From: Symbiodinium sp. CCMP2592
Lineage: Eukaryota; Sar; Dinophyceae; Suessiales; Symbiodiniaceae
DNA length: 64,000 nt
Direction: 5' to 3'
Assembly (NCBI GenBank): GCA_905221615.1
Contig: CAJNDT010000502.1
Span: forward strand, 1,195,237 to 1,259,236
Part shown: in pieces, positions 63,818 to 64,000 of the stretch
Position numbering within the stretch: position 1 is the first letter of the stretch
Layout: each line of letters starts with the position of its first letter
Notes under the pieces: model-generated
Told to the model about the DNA's origin: nothing
The model's database searches: none
The model's input: only the letters and a program-made list of their open reading frames with translations
Translations under genes and position numbers: made by a program

Positions 63818-64000
63818 AAATCAACGGATCTTTTTATAGGGATAATTATTAATTGGATCCCGCTGTCCTATATACCTTTTTCGCACCCGCGTAGTTGGAG
63901 GTTATATAGAAATTTGTTTAAATTAGCGATTGAATTAGAAAGTCGATATATTGCCAAATATTTTTATGAATTCTATACGAGAATTTTGGAGATAACGCCT
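63818..64000 (+). other. AT-rich open stretch running off the window, unrecognised
   Basis: 61 codons in the same frame as the preceding open stretch, separated by about 60 bp containing several stops. The translation includes SWRLYRNLFKLAIELESRYI, a plausible amphipathic helix with an LYR triplet, but I cannot assign a family. It is truncated by the window edge. Confidence 0.25.

Overview
This is eukaryotic nuclear DNA with very low gene density. A dinoflagellate is the best guess. Three things point there: TTTAGGG-type (plant/alveolate telomere) words scattered through almost the whole window, a long non-LTR retrotransposon carrying its own cytosine-5 DNA methyltransferase (a combination reported from dinoflagellates), and a single GC-rich intronless gene in a sea of repeats. 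The species assignment is inference. No spliced-leader sequence, rRNA or confident tRNA was found.

Layout. From 1 to about 38.9 kb there is no convincing host gene. The stretch is built from degenerate CCCTAAA/TTTAGGG arrays, microsatellites, degenerate tandem arrays (34-bp units at 1.6-1.9 kb, a head-to-head ~124-bp array at 10.4-11.3 kb, TAGAATACC-like words at 11.9-13.5 kb) and several dozen ~70-130 bp palindromic elements. I sort these into families by terminal inverted repeat (TIR). Families A and B end in GGG...CCC and are flanked by 4-bp direct repeats that mostly fit ANNT. Families C, D and F are flanked by TA. Families E, G, H, I, J, K, L, N, P and Q are less well bounded. Family M is a ~100-bp non-palindromic repeat. 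One family B copy (36043-36540) is enlarged and holds the C-terminal dimerisation region of a hAT-type transposase.

At 38910-39857 lies the only apparently intact host gene, a ureohydrolase (arginase/formimidoylglutamase) family protein with Asn in place of the first metal-binding His. From 40 to 48.9 kb the repeat landscape resumes.

The main object is at 48924-59433: a ~10.5 kb non-LTR retrotransposon bounded by a perfect 14-bp target-site duplication. In order it encodes a complete C5-cytosine methyltransferase, an ORF1-like protein with a Cys-rich segment and C-terminal coiled coil, an exonuclease-endonuclease-phosphatase (APE-type) endonuclease, a reverse transcriptase and an RNase H. 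The methyltransferase frame is uninterrupted. The rest is broken by several frameshifts, so this copy is probably dead for autonomous transposition. From 59.5 to 63.5 kb repeats continue. The last ~450 bases are strikingly AT-rich, with two same-frame open stretches that look unlike the rest of the window.
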